Source: Patiria pectinifera (lineage: Eukaryota; Echinodermata; Asteroidea; Valvatida; Asterinidae). From it: 64,000 nucleotides of DNA. How positions within the stretch are numbered: position 1 is the first letter of the stretch; the number at the start of each line of letters is the position of its first letter. The stretch spans positions 14,956,390 through 15,020,389 of the forward strand of contig CM057146.1 in NCBI GenBank assembly GCA_029964075.1. Direction: 5' to 3'. This document shows, in pieces, positions 1-13,100 of this stretch. A program made the translations under genes and the position numbers. The notes beneath the pieces were generated by a model. That model was given only the letters and a program-made list of their open reading frames with translations. It ran no database searches and had not been told where the DNA came from.

Positions 1-11
1 CTCATTTTAAA

Positions 12-373
12 GGCATATAGGATCCTTTTCTTTTCCAATAATAATACCAGTAAAAATCCAAAGAAGATTGTTCAGAACCTAACCTGTTGAAGTTTCAGCT
101 CAGGGGATATTACACTTCTCGAGAAAACAGTGAAAAACCATGCACAACCTTTTGATCTCGAACCATGATTTCGTCTATAGCACTCTATATTTCCAAAAAG
201 GCAGTGGTCTGATCATTGGAAATCACCTCCATTTCCTGATTTCTTCCAAATGACAGCAAGCCAGACGGAATAACTTCAGGGGTTGTTTAGTACCAGTACG
301 ATCTTCAACCCAAGTAAGCTCACCGATAATAATTTGGGACATTTTGGGATAAATGGAAATGACCCTATATGCC
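12..373 (+). mobile_element. MITE family A, about 360 bp
   Basis: Ends ggcatatagg and cctatatgcc are inverted. The interior shows family landmarks: aacctaacctgttgaag, tttcagctca, gacagcaagccagacgg and gtttagtaccagtacgat. It is non-coding. Further copies lie at 2520-3450, 5797-6182, 18669-19054, 39466-40695, 43780-44254 and 47101-47466. Confidence 0.75.
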
Positions 374-1050
374 TTCAAGTGACCTTCCATGTATCGTCAT
401 TTAGGGATATTTGAACTTTGGAAACCAGTTTGTCCCATGCCGTTCAGAGTTGCACCAGACTAAAATATTCCCAAGATTTCTATTTAGTACGTGAAAAGTT
501 GGACTTCATTGAGAAATTGAATGTTGCTGTTGCTTGGGACAACTTTGGAGTCTCATCTGAAATTTTCATAACAGCTTGTGCACAAGGGTCACTCCAGAAT
601 TTGGGGTCAAAAAGTGTGAATTTGTTGTGTCCCTGTTGCACCTGACCTATGTAATTTGCCATGGCAGTATCACTAAAATTGACTTTAACTATTTTTGTAT
701 TTGTTTGGCTGGTACTTTGCATTACATAATCACTCTTGGAGGCTTACATAGTTACTCCAGAAGGCTTTAAAGAATGTGTCCTGCATTTACAAAATCTTAT
801 AAAAATGACCCACATTCAGAATAGAATAAGTCACGCGTACTTCGTGATATACCCCCACAAACCGCAGCGCAATGTGGTGACGAAGCACCATCTACTGGCC
901 AAGCACAGAGTCAGTATTCATCAATACAGTCAAAGTCATCAAAACCCGGGCAGACAGATGGCAACGAGCAAAGGGAGAAAGAGTCGGATTCTTAATTTTG
1001 TTTGTCGGTTTGGGGTTTTTGGGGGGAGGGGTGGGGGAATTATGACTTAC

Positions 1051-1167
1051 ACAGCTGGCAATTCTGACCACTGTAACAACCACTGCAGCTGCAGCTGTAT
1101 TCTGAGCATGACACAGGGTTACAGGTACCGCCGTTCTGACAAGGGTTGACACTGCACGGATCTTGCA
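1051..1167 (-). CDS. Exon 13: eight-cysteine EGF module, last in window
   Basis: Acceptor tctcag|TG and donor T|gtaagt flank 117 bp. The peptide begins [15 protein letters not shown] and ends [14 protein letters not shown]. The intact donor shows that the gene continues beyond the left edge of the window. Confidence 0.85.
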
Positions 1168-4100
1168 CTGAGAAAAAAAAAGTGAATACAACATATTGCT
1201 AATACAAGAAGGCATTTTCATCCGGTTGATGTACATTTAATATTGGGTTTTATCCCCTAATAAGCAGGAGGTCGTGAGTCCGAGTCCCGCCCGAGTAGTT
1301 TGTGAATTTATTTCTCACTATCACTCGGGACAACACTGAGTATGCAGTGTTTATAAAATAAGTTGGTGGAGGGCAAAACCCGATATTGAATGCATTAATA
1401 CTTTTATGAGTTCTCATTTTGAGAATGAAGTGTTTTTTTCAGGCCTGCTTTTTACTCAATTGACTGTTGCAGATTCTGCCATAGATGCTGCTCACTTCGC
1501 AAACTGGCAACAATCTATGCTTTTCTCAAATGTCAAGCTGCATGTTCCAACAATGCGCATCAAGTGCAAGTATGATATCCAGATTTTTGTTTTGACCGAT
1601 TACAATAAAGTTGTAGTTAAAAAGAAAAAGCTGGTATGTGAGAAATGACCTAGACATACAACGGAACAAATCAACCTACGATGTAACAACTAAAGTAACT
1701 TAGTGCATCAGAACCAGGTACCCGGGTACCCGACCGCTGATGTCAGGAACCAGTGACAGATTATGGGATCGGGTATCCGTAACCAACTTTACCAATTTCA
1801 GTAACTTCTCAGACAATAAGGCCAAAAAAAAAAGTCTCCGCTTTCTGGTATGCGCACGCGTCGCCTTAGCCATGCGCGTCGGCAAAATGAAAAAGTTTTT
1901 TCAATAAAAGATGATGTCTCAAAACCGCCAAACTCACTGGTTTGACCGGAATACTGCTGCTGCACAATTTTAACGTGTTTTTAGATGGGGTTATGATCGA
2001 GAATAAGCTTTATGTGGCCTCTCCGGACTCCCATATATTTGCACTAAGTTTAGTCGGGCACCATTTGCAGTCATCAGCCGACATTTGAAGCAAAAAAGAC
2101 AGGTAAAAAAAAAAAAGCTGTGTCGCCGCACCACTTTTTGGGCAAGCTCCATACCAGAAACCGGAGACTTGTTTTTTGGCCTAAACAAGAAAAGTATTGA
2201 ACGCCATTTATGGAGAATTTTCAAAATCCAGGCTACATGGAAAACCAAAACCGATTTCACTTTGACACATGACAGATGACTGCAAAGAGTCCACACGGAC
2301 AGGAAGAACTTACATGTGTCGCATGTAGGACCAGTGTAGCAGCTGACACAAGTACAAGTATAATCTTCACATGATGAGCCCACCGGTGAGCAGAATCCAT
2401 TGTTGTTGCACGGATTGGGAGAACATTGTTCAATACCTAGGAGGAGTAAAAAGCATTATCATCATTATGAAGCACACTGACTGCAGTCTAAGTACAGTTT
2501 CAAGGCATCATCATTTGCTTTTCAAAGATCATTTGCTTGTCATGCATTTTGTTCGTTCCACTCCAAATCCAACGAAGAATGTTCAAAACCTAACCTGTTA
2601 AACTTTCAGCTCGGTAGACATGACAATATTTGAGAAAACAGTTAAAACTATGCAAACTTTTTCGATCACGAAACACGATTTCATCTACAGGGTGAGTCAA
2701 AAAAAGCGAAACCCAAATGTCGGGACCATTGTTTTAGTGAAGTTCTGCATGTAGCCCTTTCAAAATCTAGGAAACAAAAGCCGAATTCATAGGCTTTTCT
2801 TTTAGTACAAGAATCATTCAAATCACTCATGTGCTTTTCAAATTACGGAATTTAAAACCCAACCACCGTTTTAAAGTTCTGTCCACGGATCACAAGAAGG
2901 TAAGTAATCTTTCAGCAAAACAAAAACAAAACACATAGGGATGTGTGTGAATCATTTTCATTTTGCTGAAAGAACGCACACCTTTTGTGTGATCCGTGGA
3001 CAGAACTTTAAAACGGTGGTTGTATTTAAAATTCTGTATTACTTGAAAAGCACATGAGTGATTTGAATGATTCTTATACTAAAAGAAAGCTTATGAATTT
3101 GGCTTATATAACGTAGATTTTCAAAGTGCTACATGCAGAACTTCACTAAAACAATTGTCCCGACATTTGGGTTTCGCTTTTTTGACTCACCCTGTATAGC
3201 AGTCCATATTTCCAAAAATCAGTCAAAACTGATCGTTGGAAATCACCTACATACTGAAATATGATCTGACTGTTGGGGACTAGCCTGTGTAAAAGGCAGG
3301 GCAGGGGACGTATGGGCTATTCGACTGTCTGTGGCCGTTCAAACTGTAGGAGGGTTAGCTGAACCAAGTAAGCTTTTTGAACCAAGTAAGTTTTTTTGAT
3401 AATAACTTGGTAGGTTACTTTTTGGGATGGATGCAAATGATCCTATATTATGTTTATTTGAAAAATATAAGTCATACACTCCTGAACTTCAACTTACGGG
3501 TTTCGCAGTTATTTCCATTGAAGCAGATTGGACACGTGCATGTGTAGCTGCTACAGTCGATGGGATCGTTGCTACACACTCCACCGTTTTGGCATGGACT
3601 GAACTGACACTGGTCAATAGCTGCAGACAACCAGATAAAATATAGTACAAAAATGGTTTTAGCCTATACAGGAAAACTTCATTTCAGTTTAAGTCCAGTT
3701 TAAAATTTGTGCCAGAATGGTGACTGGAACAAATCCCTGGCCATCTTCCAGCACAGTGTGGTCCGTCCACAAATTTCTTGGCACACCTGGTATTTGCCCC
3801 CCCCCCCCCCCCCCTTACCGCAAAACATGGATACGCTGCCGAATACCATGTGACATTGTCTCGACCAATCAAGAGAATGAATTTGTGGGCGAGTTACTTA
3901 CGGATTGAGCAGGTTTCCCCCTCATAGCAAGCTGGACATTCGCAGGAGAAGCCCAGGCAGAAGTTAGGATCCTGTACACACGTGCCGCTGTTAACACAGG
4001 GTGAAGAATTGCAAGGGTTCTTGGCTGTTAAGAATCAAGAAGTAAACAAAAAAATAAGAAGTCTTATAAATGCAAAGGAAGAGTTCATTTCCGAAACGCG

Positions 4101-7100
4101 ATATACGCCATTTTGTTTACTTTTAGATCCTGCCCTCTCCTGGCTACTCAAAGTCAATTTTGACGGCTGCTATATACATGTAGTTAAACACATTTTAAGA
4201 ATACAATAAGAAAAATTAAACAAGAATGGCGAAGCCGCCATGGCTCGCTGTCGAAGGCGGGAAGGGAGGCTGAAGGTAGGGTTGGGGCTGGGCATGATGG
4301 AAGGGGATCAGGATTCAGGATGATGTGTCAAGGTGTAGGGGTCAGTTTGTCAATTTAAGAATACAATAAAATAAACTAGAACGGTGAAGCCGCCATGGTT
4401 CACTGTTGAAGGCGGGAAGGGAGGCTGAAGGTAGGGTTGGGGCTGGGCATGATGGAAGGGGATCAGGATTCAGGATGGTATATCAAGGTGTAGGGATCAG
4501 TTTGTTTAAATGCTAACTTAAAGTCAACAAAGGTCCTTACATGTGTGTTGTACCACATCACCACTATTACCACAATCCCCCCCCCCCCCATCCTTACCCC
4601 TGAAAAAAATGCTGATAAACTGCATGTCTTTTTTCTCTTCTTTTTTTACCGAATTAGCTAGAAGCAAAGACTTCAACATTTTAATCTGGATGTGGAGAGC
4701 CGGACCAAACGGACGCCCATAATGGAAATTGGTATAACATAGGCTTGCATCTGCTTCACAGCTCGCCAAAAAAACATGAGGTTTAAAAACAGCCGTCATA
4801 GCCGTGCAACTTTTTTCCTTTTTTTTCAAATGGATATATCGCGATTTGGAAATACATTTGTAAACTAACAAATAAAAATGGAACAAGTTCAAGAGAGGAC
4901 TATTGATAAAAGTAGATTGACTAGCTTCACTCGGCTATTGGTAACTATAGCAAGGGAACCATGCCCTAGGCTCCGGTTCCAAATAGTCGACTAGAGTAGT
5001 ACAACCATCCTGCGCTCAAGTGAACTTCGTGTTGTTGATTGGTTGGTTCGAGTGCTCTAGTTGACCATTGGGAACCGGAGCTCATTGCATGGTTCCATCA
5101 CCGGTAACCAATGGCCTAGCGGATTATAATGCAGGTGGCCAGGATCAGGGCATTTTGTGATGACGTTTTGGCATTAGAATGTTGCCATTACTTTACAAAA
5201 ATTGTCCCAGACACGTTCCTGGGAAGTTTTCATTAGCAACTGCTTGACTCACCAATACTGATAACTTCATTGCAGGAAGATTGTGGGGAAGTTGTTCAGA
5301 ATCCTGCAACTTATACCAGACACAATGTCAAAAACTTGTCTGGAACTCGTCCCGAATATAAATTGAGACGGGCCATAGTACCTTATTCAAACTTCCTCCT
5401 GTTTTTGAGGTTTTACCCAACATAACTTACGGATTTCGCAGTTGGTTCCCTCAAAGCAGAACGGACAAACACATTCGTGTTCTCGGCACGGATCGCCAGT
5501 GGTAGACCCCCTGCAGAAGCCATTGACACATGGATTGGGGGCACACGGGTTCAGAGCTGTCAAATCAAACAGGCAAACAGTTTAAAATTGTCAACATTAA
5601 TAGCCAGTTCTAACATACTAACAGTAAGTAATCTTTGTTCATCAAAGCGCAAAATTATACAAAATATTCAAATATTTTTGTTTAAATCAAAAAAATCGCC
5701 AACCCTGTAGTAGTAACTCATAAGTGTTTCAAATGTCTAATTTACATCAAACCTTTGGAATAACTTTGGAATGGTTTAAACTTTTGACCTTAAAGACGCA
5801 CGGGACCATTTGCATTTATCCCAAATGTAAATAACTGAATTGCTATCAAAAAGCTTCCTTGGATTTCAAGGGTTTGTACTGGTACTAAACACCCTGTTAT
5901 ATTATTTCATCTGCCTAACTGTAATTTTGAAGAAATCAAGAAATGTAGGCGATATTGGTAGATTGACTATTTTTTAGAATAAAGAGCTCTGTGGACAAAA
6001 TCGTGTTTCGTGATCGAAAGGTTGTGCATGTTTTTTCACTGTTTTATCGAAAAAGTGTAATATCCACTGAGCTGAAACTTCAACAGGTCAGGTTTTGAAC
6101 ATTCTTCTTTGGATTTGGATTGATGTTATTATTGGAAACGAACAAAACGCATGAAAAGCAAATAATCCTACATGTACATGCCTTGAACCAGACTGCACTG
6201 AGCAGTGTTGTAAACAAGTCCGCCACAAGTCTTTTCACAAATGCATGAAAAGCAAATGAAATGCAAATGATGCCTTAGAGCAGTCAAAAGGAATGAATGA
6301 ATGACCGTCAAAGGTCCATCACGTCAGCCTTTGTACACCTAAGAAGCAAACTGACAGCATACCTGTTAGGCACCTGTCGCCCTCAAAGCAGCCCTGGCAA
6401 TTACAGGTGAAATCCTGGCAGTTGGACGGACTGACAACACACTGCCCTCCGTTGTCACAAGGGAAACTGCCACAGGCATCTTGGTCTGAGAAAACAAAAA
6501 CAGGGAGAAGTTATTCAATTCTTTGCATTTCAATTTGATTCGTCCATAAAGGAACTGTCCACTTTGTGTTCAATAGTCCTTGAGGCTACAGACATTATGG
6601 TCTTTTGTGCTGAAGGGTTGCCTAAAAAATGGCATGCATGTTGGGATATGGGTACTAAATTATGTTCTTTTTCTGATCCGACATTAAATCAACATTAAAC
6701 TTCTTTCTAACTCAAAAGTAATGGACTACTTTTTTTTCTCTTCTTTTTTTTTTTTGGTAAAATGAGATAGAACATAACTATGCCACTCAATGTACCTCAA
6801 AAAATTCACACAACTCTTTGAGAATAATAACATACAATACTTATTACCGATAATGGGTCACTTGGGAGACATTCCGATACTCTTGTGCACAAATTTGTAT
6901 CACCTTAAATGACTCCTAACCCCAATTTTACCATATCCTACTTCCACAAATCTTGGTACATTTATGTTTTGGACCACAAGCAATCCATCTAGCCTATTTG
7001 CGACTGCAGAATTTTGCGTCTAAATAGGACTTGTGAAATTAATGTCTGGTGTCTCCCTAAGGTATAACTTATGACAAAAAAATGTCTTCTTAAGGGTACA

Positions 7101-10100
7101 TTAACAGGAACTTAGCGCTTTATACAAGAGTCTCAAAATGCTTTACAAAGTTCCAGTTCGGAAATTGTGCACACTTTTCAGAACAAACTCAAAAGTCGAA
7201 ATTGATTAATTGATTACTTGTTTCGTGCAATGTCTCTTTGGAAAGCTCATAACTAATGTAATGCTAGAAAATTATCAATTCAATTTGAAAAACTATTTTT
7301 TAAGGTGCCACACCCAAAAAGCACGTATACACCAACTTGAACGAGCATTGATGCATTACGATACTTACAAATGTTACACGTAGGGCCTGTGAAGCAGTTA
7401 GTGCAAACACAAGAGGTTTGGGAACAAGTATCATCCATTTCACACTGGCCCCCATTCTGGCAAACATTGTTGACCTGACAGATATCCACCCCTGGAATAA
7501 AAAGATGAAAATGGCTTTTACTGTAAGCATCTATGGAATGAGGTATGGAATAATTATAAAAGGGCCCATGCAATGTAATTTTGTTTAATGCAATCCTTGA
7601 AAATGCACCTTTGCCTCTCATTTAACCATATTTTGAAGTTTCATTTTGCCATTTTCTAATGTATTTTGATGGTGTTTTGTTTTTACGCTAATGCAAATTT
7701 CCATATTCAGGAGCAAAAGTGTGATGTCATTTCAGGCAGAAACCTCAATGTGACAGCTATTTCAGCACCAAAAGTTGTCAGAATTTTGCAGATTTTGCTG
7801 TAGTTAAGTTTCATTTCATTGGTAAGCCAATGAGCAAACTTTTCCCACAAATGTTTTCAATGAGCATAGTTTGGTGTTCACAATTTGAACAGAAAACCAC
7901 CAAACTGAACAAGGCTTCTTTTTTTCAGTGTCTTCCTTAAATGACATCACATCAACAGCGCCCCCAGTTGTCAGTCAAAGCATGAACTTTGTTTAATGTT
8001 TAAAGAAGTGCACTTTCAATAAAAATTACCAAAATTGAATGTCATATAGCTTCATACATTTAAGAGGAGTAGAAAGTTGCACAAACTATGTTCCTAGTAC
8101 AATTCATGTCATGAAAATCACAAGTCAGTTCACAAGTCCTGTCAAAAGCATGGATGAACGATAAAAAAGTAATACTTTTATCACAGTTCATGTGAATAGC
8201 TCACGACTGGACTTGGGACTGGATGGACTTGTAAGAACTTGTAATGAACTCAGATCTATTCGGGAAATTCACAATGCAGTGCGCCACCAAGAGTTGGCCA
8301 TGGAGAGTCCATCTTCAAGTTAACAGTCGAAAAAAGATGGCCCATTGGAATGAGTGTCAGTGGACAACCTCAGCTAATTTGTTATAGTTTGGGGCATAGC
8401 GTTCTGCTGCCTTACAAAAAACACTATATTGATAAAAAGAAAAGAAAAGGGCAAACAGATACTTGAATCATACTCTTACGAAACTACTGACTGGAAGAAT
8501 CAACAATTTCAAATGTCCCGCGCTGCGAATTTGTCGACCAGCTCCCACAATGCACTGGGAAAAATGAACTCTCTTGGTGGCGCACTGCATTGTGAATCGC
8601 CCAAATTATAACACTTGTCCAGTTGAGTATATGGGCAAAGAAAATCAAGCTAAACTGTAAATTAAACAAAACTTAGGGCCCGTCTCAATTCATATCTGGG
8701 ACTAGTCCCAGACAAGTTGCGGTTAGAATCAGTCACTTTGTCTGGAAGAAGCTCGGCATTTGTCCCGGACATGTTCAGGGAAATTTTCATAAGCAACTGC
8801 TAGACTCACCAAATACTGATAACTTCATTGTGGGAAGATTGCAGGGAAGTTCAGAATCCTGTAACTAATACCCGATGCAATGTCCAGAACTTGTCAGGAA
8901 CTCGTCCCGGATATGAATTGAGATGGAGCCGGAACGCCCTTAACAATAATGATTGGATACATACGCGTTTCACACCGGGGACCTTGGAAGCACGTCGGAC
9001 ACTGACATATGAGGTCTCCCGCGCCACAGCCCATACCCTGGGGGATACAGGTACCACCATTCTGACAAGGATTGCTGGGGTTCATACACTGGTTCTTACC
9101 TGCAAAGGAAAAAAATGATTGAAATATTTCTCAAGTTTGGACATCCAGGCCTCGGTTTGGACATCCAGGCCTCATACTGTGGAGTTGTTTAACACAAAAT
9201 ACTGCTGAGCAAATGTATGTGTTGAACAAAAAGGGGTGGGCATTTTTTTTTTCAGGTGAACCTCAGTCTGTAAGTCCTGTTCTACATTTCTCCATTTTGT
9301 TTGTTTGTTTTTGTTTGTGTTTGTGTTTTTCGTTTTGTTCTATCAACCATCTTTAAAATGTATTTTCATCCCGTTTTAAAATCAACCGTTTATTTACTTT
9401 AATACCATGGCTGGATTTTAAATGCCCTTTTCTCAAAATTAATTTTACAACTTCAATTAAGTTGGCAGTCTATTATTTTCTGCTACTAAACTCTCGGTAC
9501 CTCTAAATGTTCTATACAGAGCTCTTGTTCTGCAGAATCCTGAACTACAAATATCCAATTTCTCAAAAAGTTTGACTTTATGCTCAATTTTGTGGGAATG
9601 GGTGACATTCAATGGGTATTTTAGGCCAGCATTTAGGTCGGGAAAAAAATGTGTGTTTATGGTAACACACTAAAAATGTCCAGATAGGTAGGAAGGTAGG
9701 AAAATAATGGTGTAACTGTTTCTGTTTGTAAGTTGGTCTTTTATACTTACTTTGTTCACTTAAGGGTTCTTTTAACAATGTTATGTTTAATTAATCTAGT
9801 TAATTGTTTCATTAACCAGTAACACACACAACAACTTGTATATGTAACTCAGACTTTTTTACTTTCAAATGAACTTTTATTGTAAATTTTATGCAAAATT
9901 TTGTAATAAACAGTTTGAAGTCGGCAATATTTTTTCCAAAAAAATTCCAGGTACATGAAGGTCAGGTTAACAAATCGCAAATTTGTTTTTGAGCATCACA
10001 GATCACATGACAAAAAAAGTAACTGTTGGGCAAGATCTGTGGGTCGATCGCACTACGCTATCGATCGATCACGTCGCCATCTTTTGATCACCTTTTCTTT

Positions 10101-13100
10101 TTAACCCTCCTACTATTTAAGTAGCTGCAGACAGTCAAAATTTCCATCTACTTCCCATGCTATACTTTTAACACAGGCAAGTCACCAACAGTCAGATCAT
10201 AATGTCAAGCAAGCACTGTGTCTAGACAAATTCAGTCACCAGACAAAGCAGGCAAGTTGTTGGCACAGCTGGTTTATCAATTACCCCCAGTCAAAGTAAA
10301 GCTGTTACAAAAGTTACATTAACAGTCACAGCCAGTCAATCCTGCTTTATATAGGCTGGGAATTCTTAACTGTTAAAAACAGTCACTTGACTGATTTTGA
10401 CTGCAGGGACAACTTGGCACAGAACGCATGTTTGCATCGGAGGGTTAATTCACGGCTCTGGAGGATTGTTTGGGGAAAAGGTACAGTCTGAGATTTCCTA
10501 CAGTATCAACCAATCACGCAAGAGATCTGCATGATCGACCCATCGCGTAGATCCACCGATCGCATCCAAAATAAATGAAATGATAGGCACCAACACAAAG
10601 TTTTTTAATCAAATATGTATGCACCTCATCTGTGTCCGTTATCTATGTCTAGACAGTCTGCACTAAACATGTATACAAAATCTTATCCCCGCACAGCATT
10701 CAAAATGCCAGCTATTAGCTGGCGACTATTGTAAACCTTACTTTGCGGGGGTAGAGCAGACTAACAATGGATTGACACCAAAAGGTCACAAGGAATAGGC
10801 CTAAATTTTCGCAAAGCCCCATAAAATTTGGCTCTGAAAAGATGAGTCTGATGATGCATTGACTGAAAATCACTCTGTTGAGATTAAGAAATGAATCAAT
10901 AGGGTGACAATAAAATCACAACTTTTGCTGTTTGCACTTCATTTCGTAAATTTGGTTCATTTGGAAATATTTTTCAGGTTAAATGGTAACCAAGGATTTT
11001 GTCTCTTTTTTGGCAGGGGAGAGGGGGGTGGCGGGGGTTGATTTGCCAAAACTTAGATTGTAAATATGGTTAAGAAGGTATTTTTTGAATTTTGCCAAAT
11101 AAACCGATTACAAATAAACCGATATTATAAGAACAGTTACAACGCTAATATTCTTGCAAAATGGTACGAAGGATTGTCCGCTGTTTGCTGTTTAAATTTT
11201 TTTTTTTGACTGGATTCCGTTCCTAAAACACGTAGAAAAAGTGTGCCTGCTGGCACGCTTTTTCAAAACAAGGTTTCAATGATTGTTTTCTTTTGAAAGA
11301 TACCATATAAGGCAGAATCATCAATTTTTTTTGGTACTATCCCTATCTTCATTTTGAGTATATTTTTTCTCATTAAATCCGTGGGTCTTTTTTCTGGGAA
11401 ATTACTGATACTCCTATGTTCATTTTACACAATATTTAATGCAACAAAAAAGTTCTTTAATTAAAAAAAGGAGCCCGGTTTTTAGTAATATTTTATGGCA
11501 GGTCTGACTTACGTTCCTGGCATGTGATCCCTTGGAAACACTCGGTGCATCGACAGAACGTTGATCTGCAGTCCACACTCTGGAAACATTCTCCTCCATT
11601 CAGGCAAGGATCGGAACTTGCGCAAAGATCGAATGCTGTGGGGAGAAAATATCAATCAATTCCAAACAAATCCAATCTATTCCAAACAAATTCAAAAAGT
11701 TTCATTTATGTGCTGCCCAAAATGACCACAAAAATAAAGTCTCAAATTTCAGGATCAATCTTTCTTTTTGAAACGCTCATTTACATATTGCTCAAATGCA
11801 GTAACATCCATTTTCTCGAATCTTCAAGTTGTTCACACAAAACAAAATTTTGTTTATCTAGCATTACAAAATTATTCAATTTTGAATGAGACATTAAACA
11901 ATGCTTAAATTTAGTTATTGATAATTACTGTGCATTTTTCAAGTTATTTGCAGCCCGACACCAATTCCAATGTATCTTTTTTTTTAGTGCATTACAGGCC
12001 AATCAGCAACCCCAAATAAATGTGTATTTTCAGAGGGTTGAAAATGTCCCCCCCCAAAAAAAAAAAAGGGGGGAAGTTTTTCTGTATGAATAAAACAAAA
12101 ATATTAAATATTTGGCAAGCAAACAAAAATTGAACTCATTAAACAGCATATGGTAAAGACAAACTTTAACTAATTCTTTGGGCACGAGTTAGTCGCCTAT
12201 TCTTTCTTAGACCAGAATGCCTTCTCGTACTTACCAAGTTCACATCTGGTCCCTCTTCTGCAGGATGAACACTGGCAAGTGTAGCTGTTGAGGGCGTAGT
12301 TGGGTATGCAGACGCCCCCATTGAGACACGGCGTCCAAAAACATGGATCAACAGCTATGATAAGAAGATAAAGAAAACATTTAGGCTTTTGTCTATCCGG
12401 TTCGTAAGTGACTTCGTCATACACGCGCACGCACCACTGATTACGAGCGCCCATTGGATAAACACTCAAGTTGCGTTAACTTCCGGTTCCATTGGTGCCA
12501 TGCTACACCATGTACAGTAAGTTGAGATGACGTCACACTTACGAACCGGATAGTTGACTGTCTTGAAAAAATAAAAGTACGAAAAACTCTGGCAGTATAT
12601 CTGTGGAGTGCCATGTTGCACCATGAACGCACAAAACTGCATTGCTCAAACTGGAAAATCAGAAAAGAAAGTTATAAAGTGCTGTTGAAATTTAGTGTCA
12701 TATGAATTAACATATTGCTTGAGAATGCAAAAGTTTAAAAAAACTGACAACCTACTGGGTGTAAGTTTACTGACAACCATGTACACATATAGCCTAGGAC
12801 TAGGTTGGATGATGTCTTCATTGCATTACGACTGACGTCCAGGGTATGAACTTCTGCTGCCATAGTAGCTCGAGTAACTCCAGCTCTAATGCCTTATCTT
12901 ATTTAGAGATAGGCAATAGAGCTAGAGTTACTCAAGCTACTGCCATAGCGAGAAAGTTACATTTTTTGTTTCCTGATTCCAGATAGCAAACATCATTCAG
13001 GCTACTTTCGGCTTAACTTTTCCACGAATTCAAGTGACACTAACAGTAACACAGTTTACCTTGAGTGATGGAGATACTATACTACAAAATAATTATCCAA

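Noticed and set aside
1-1050. Further EGF exons or an avidin-like domain at the left edge
   Set aside because: I found no minus-strand exon with cysteine pattern and splice sites left of 1051 inside the window.
736-1149. 137-codon plus-strand frame
   Set aside because: It overlaps the last EGF exon in antisense and has no domain or splice support.
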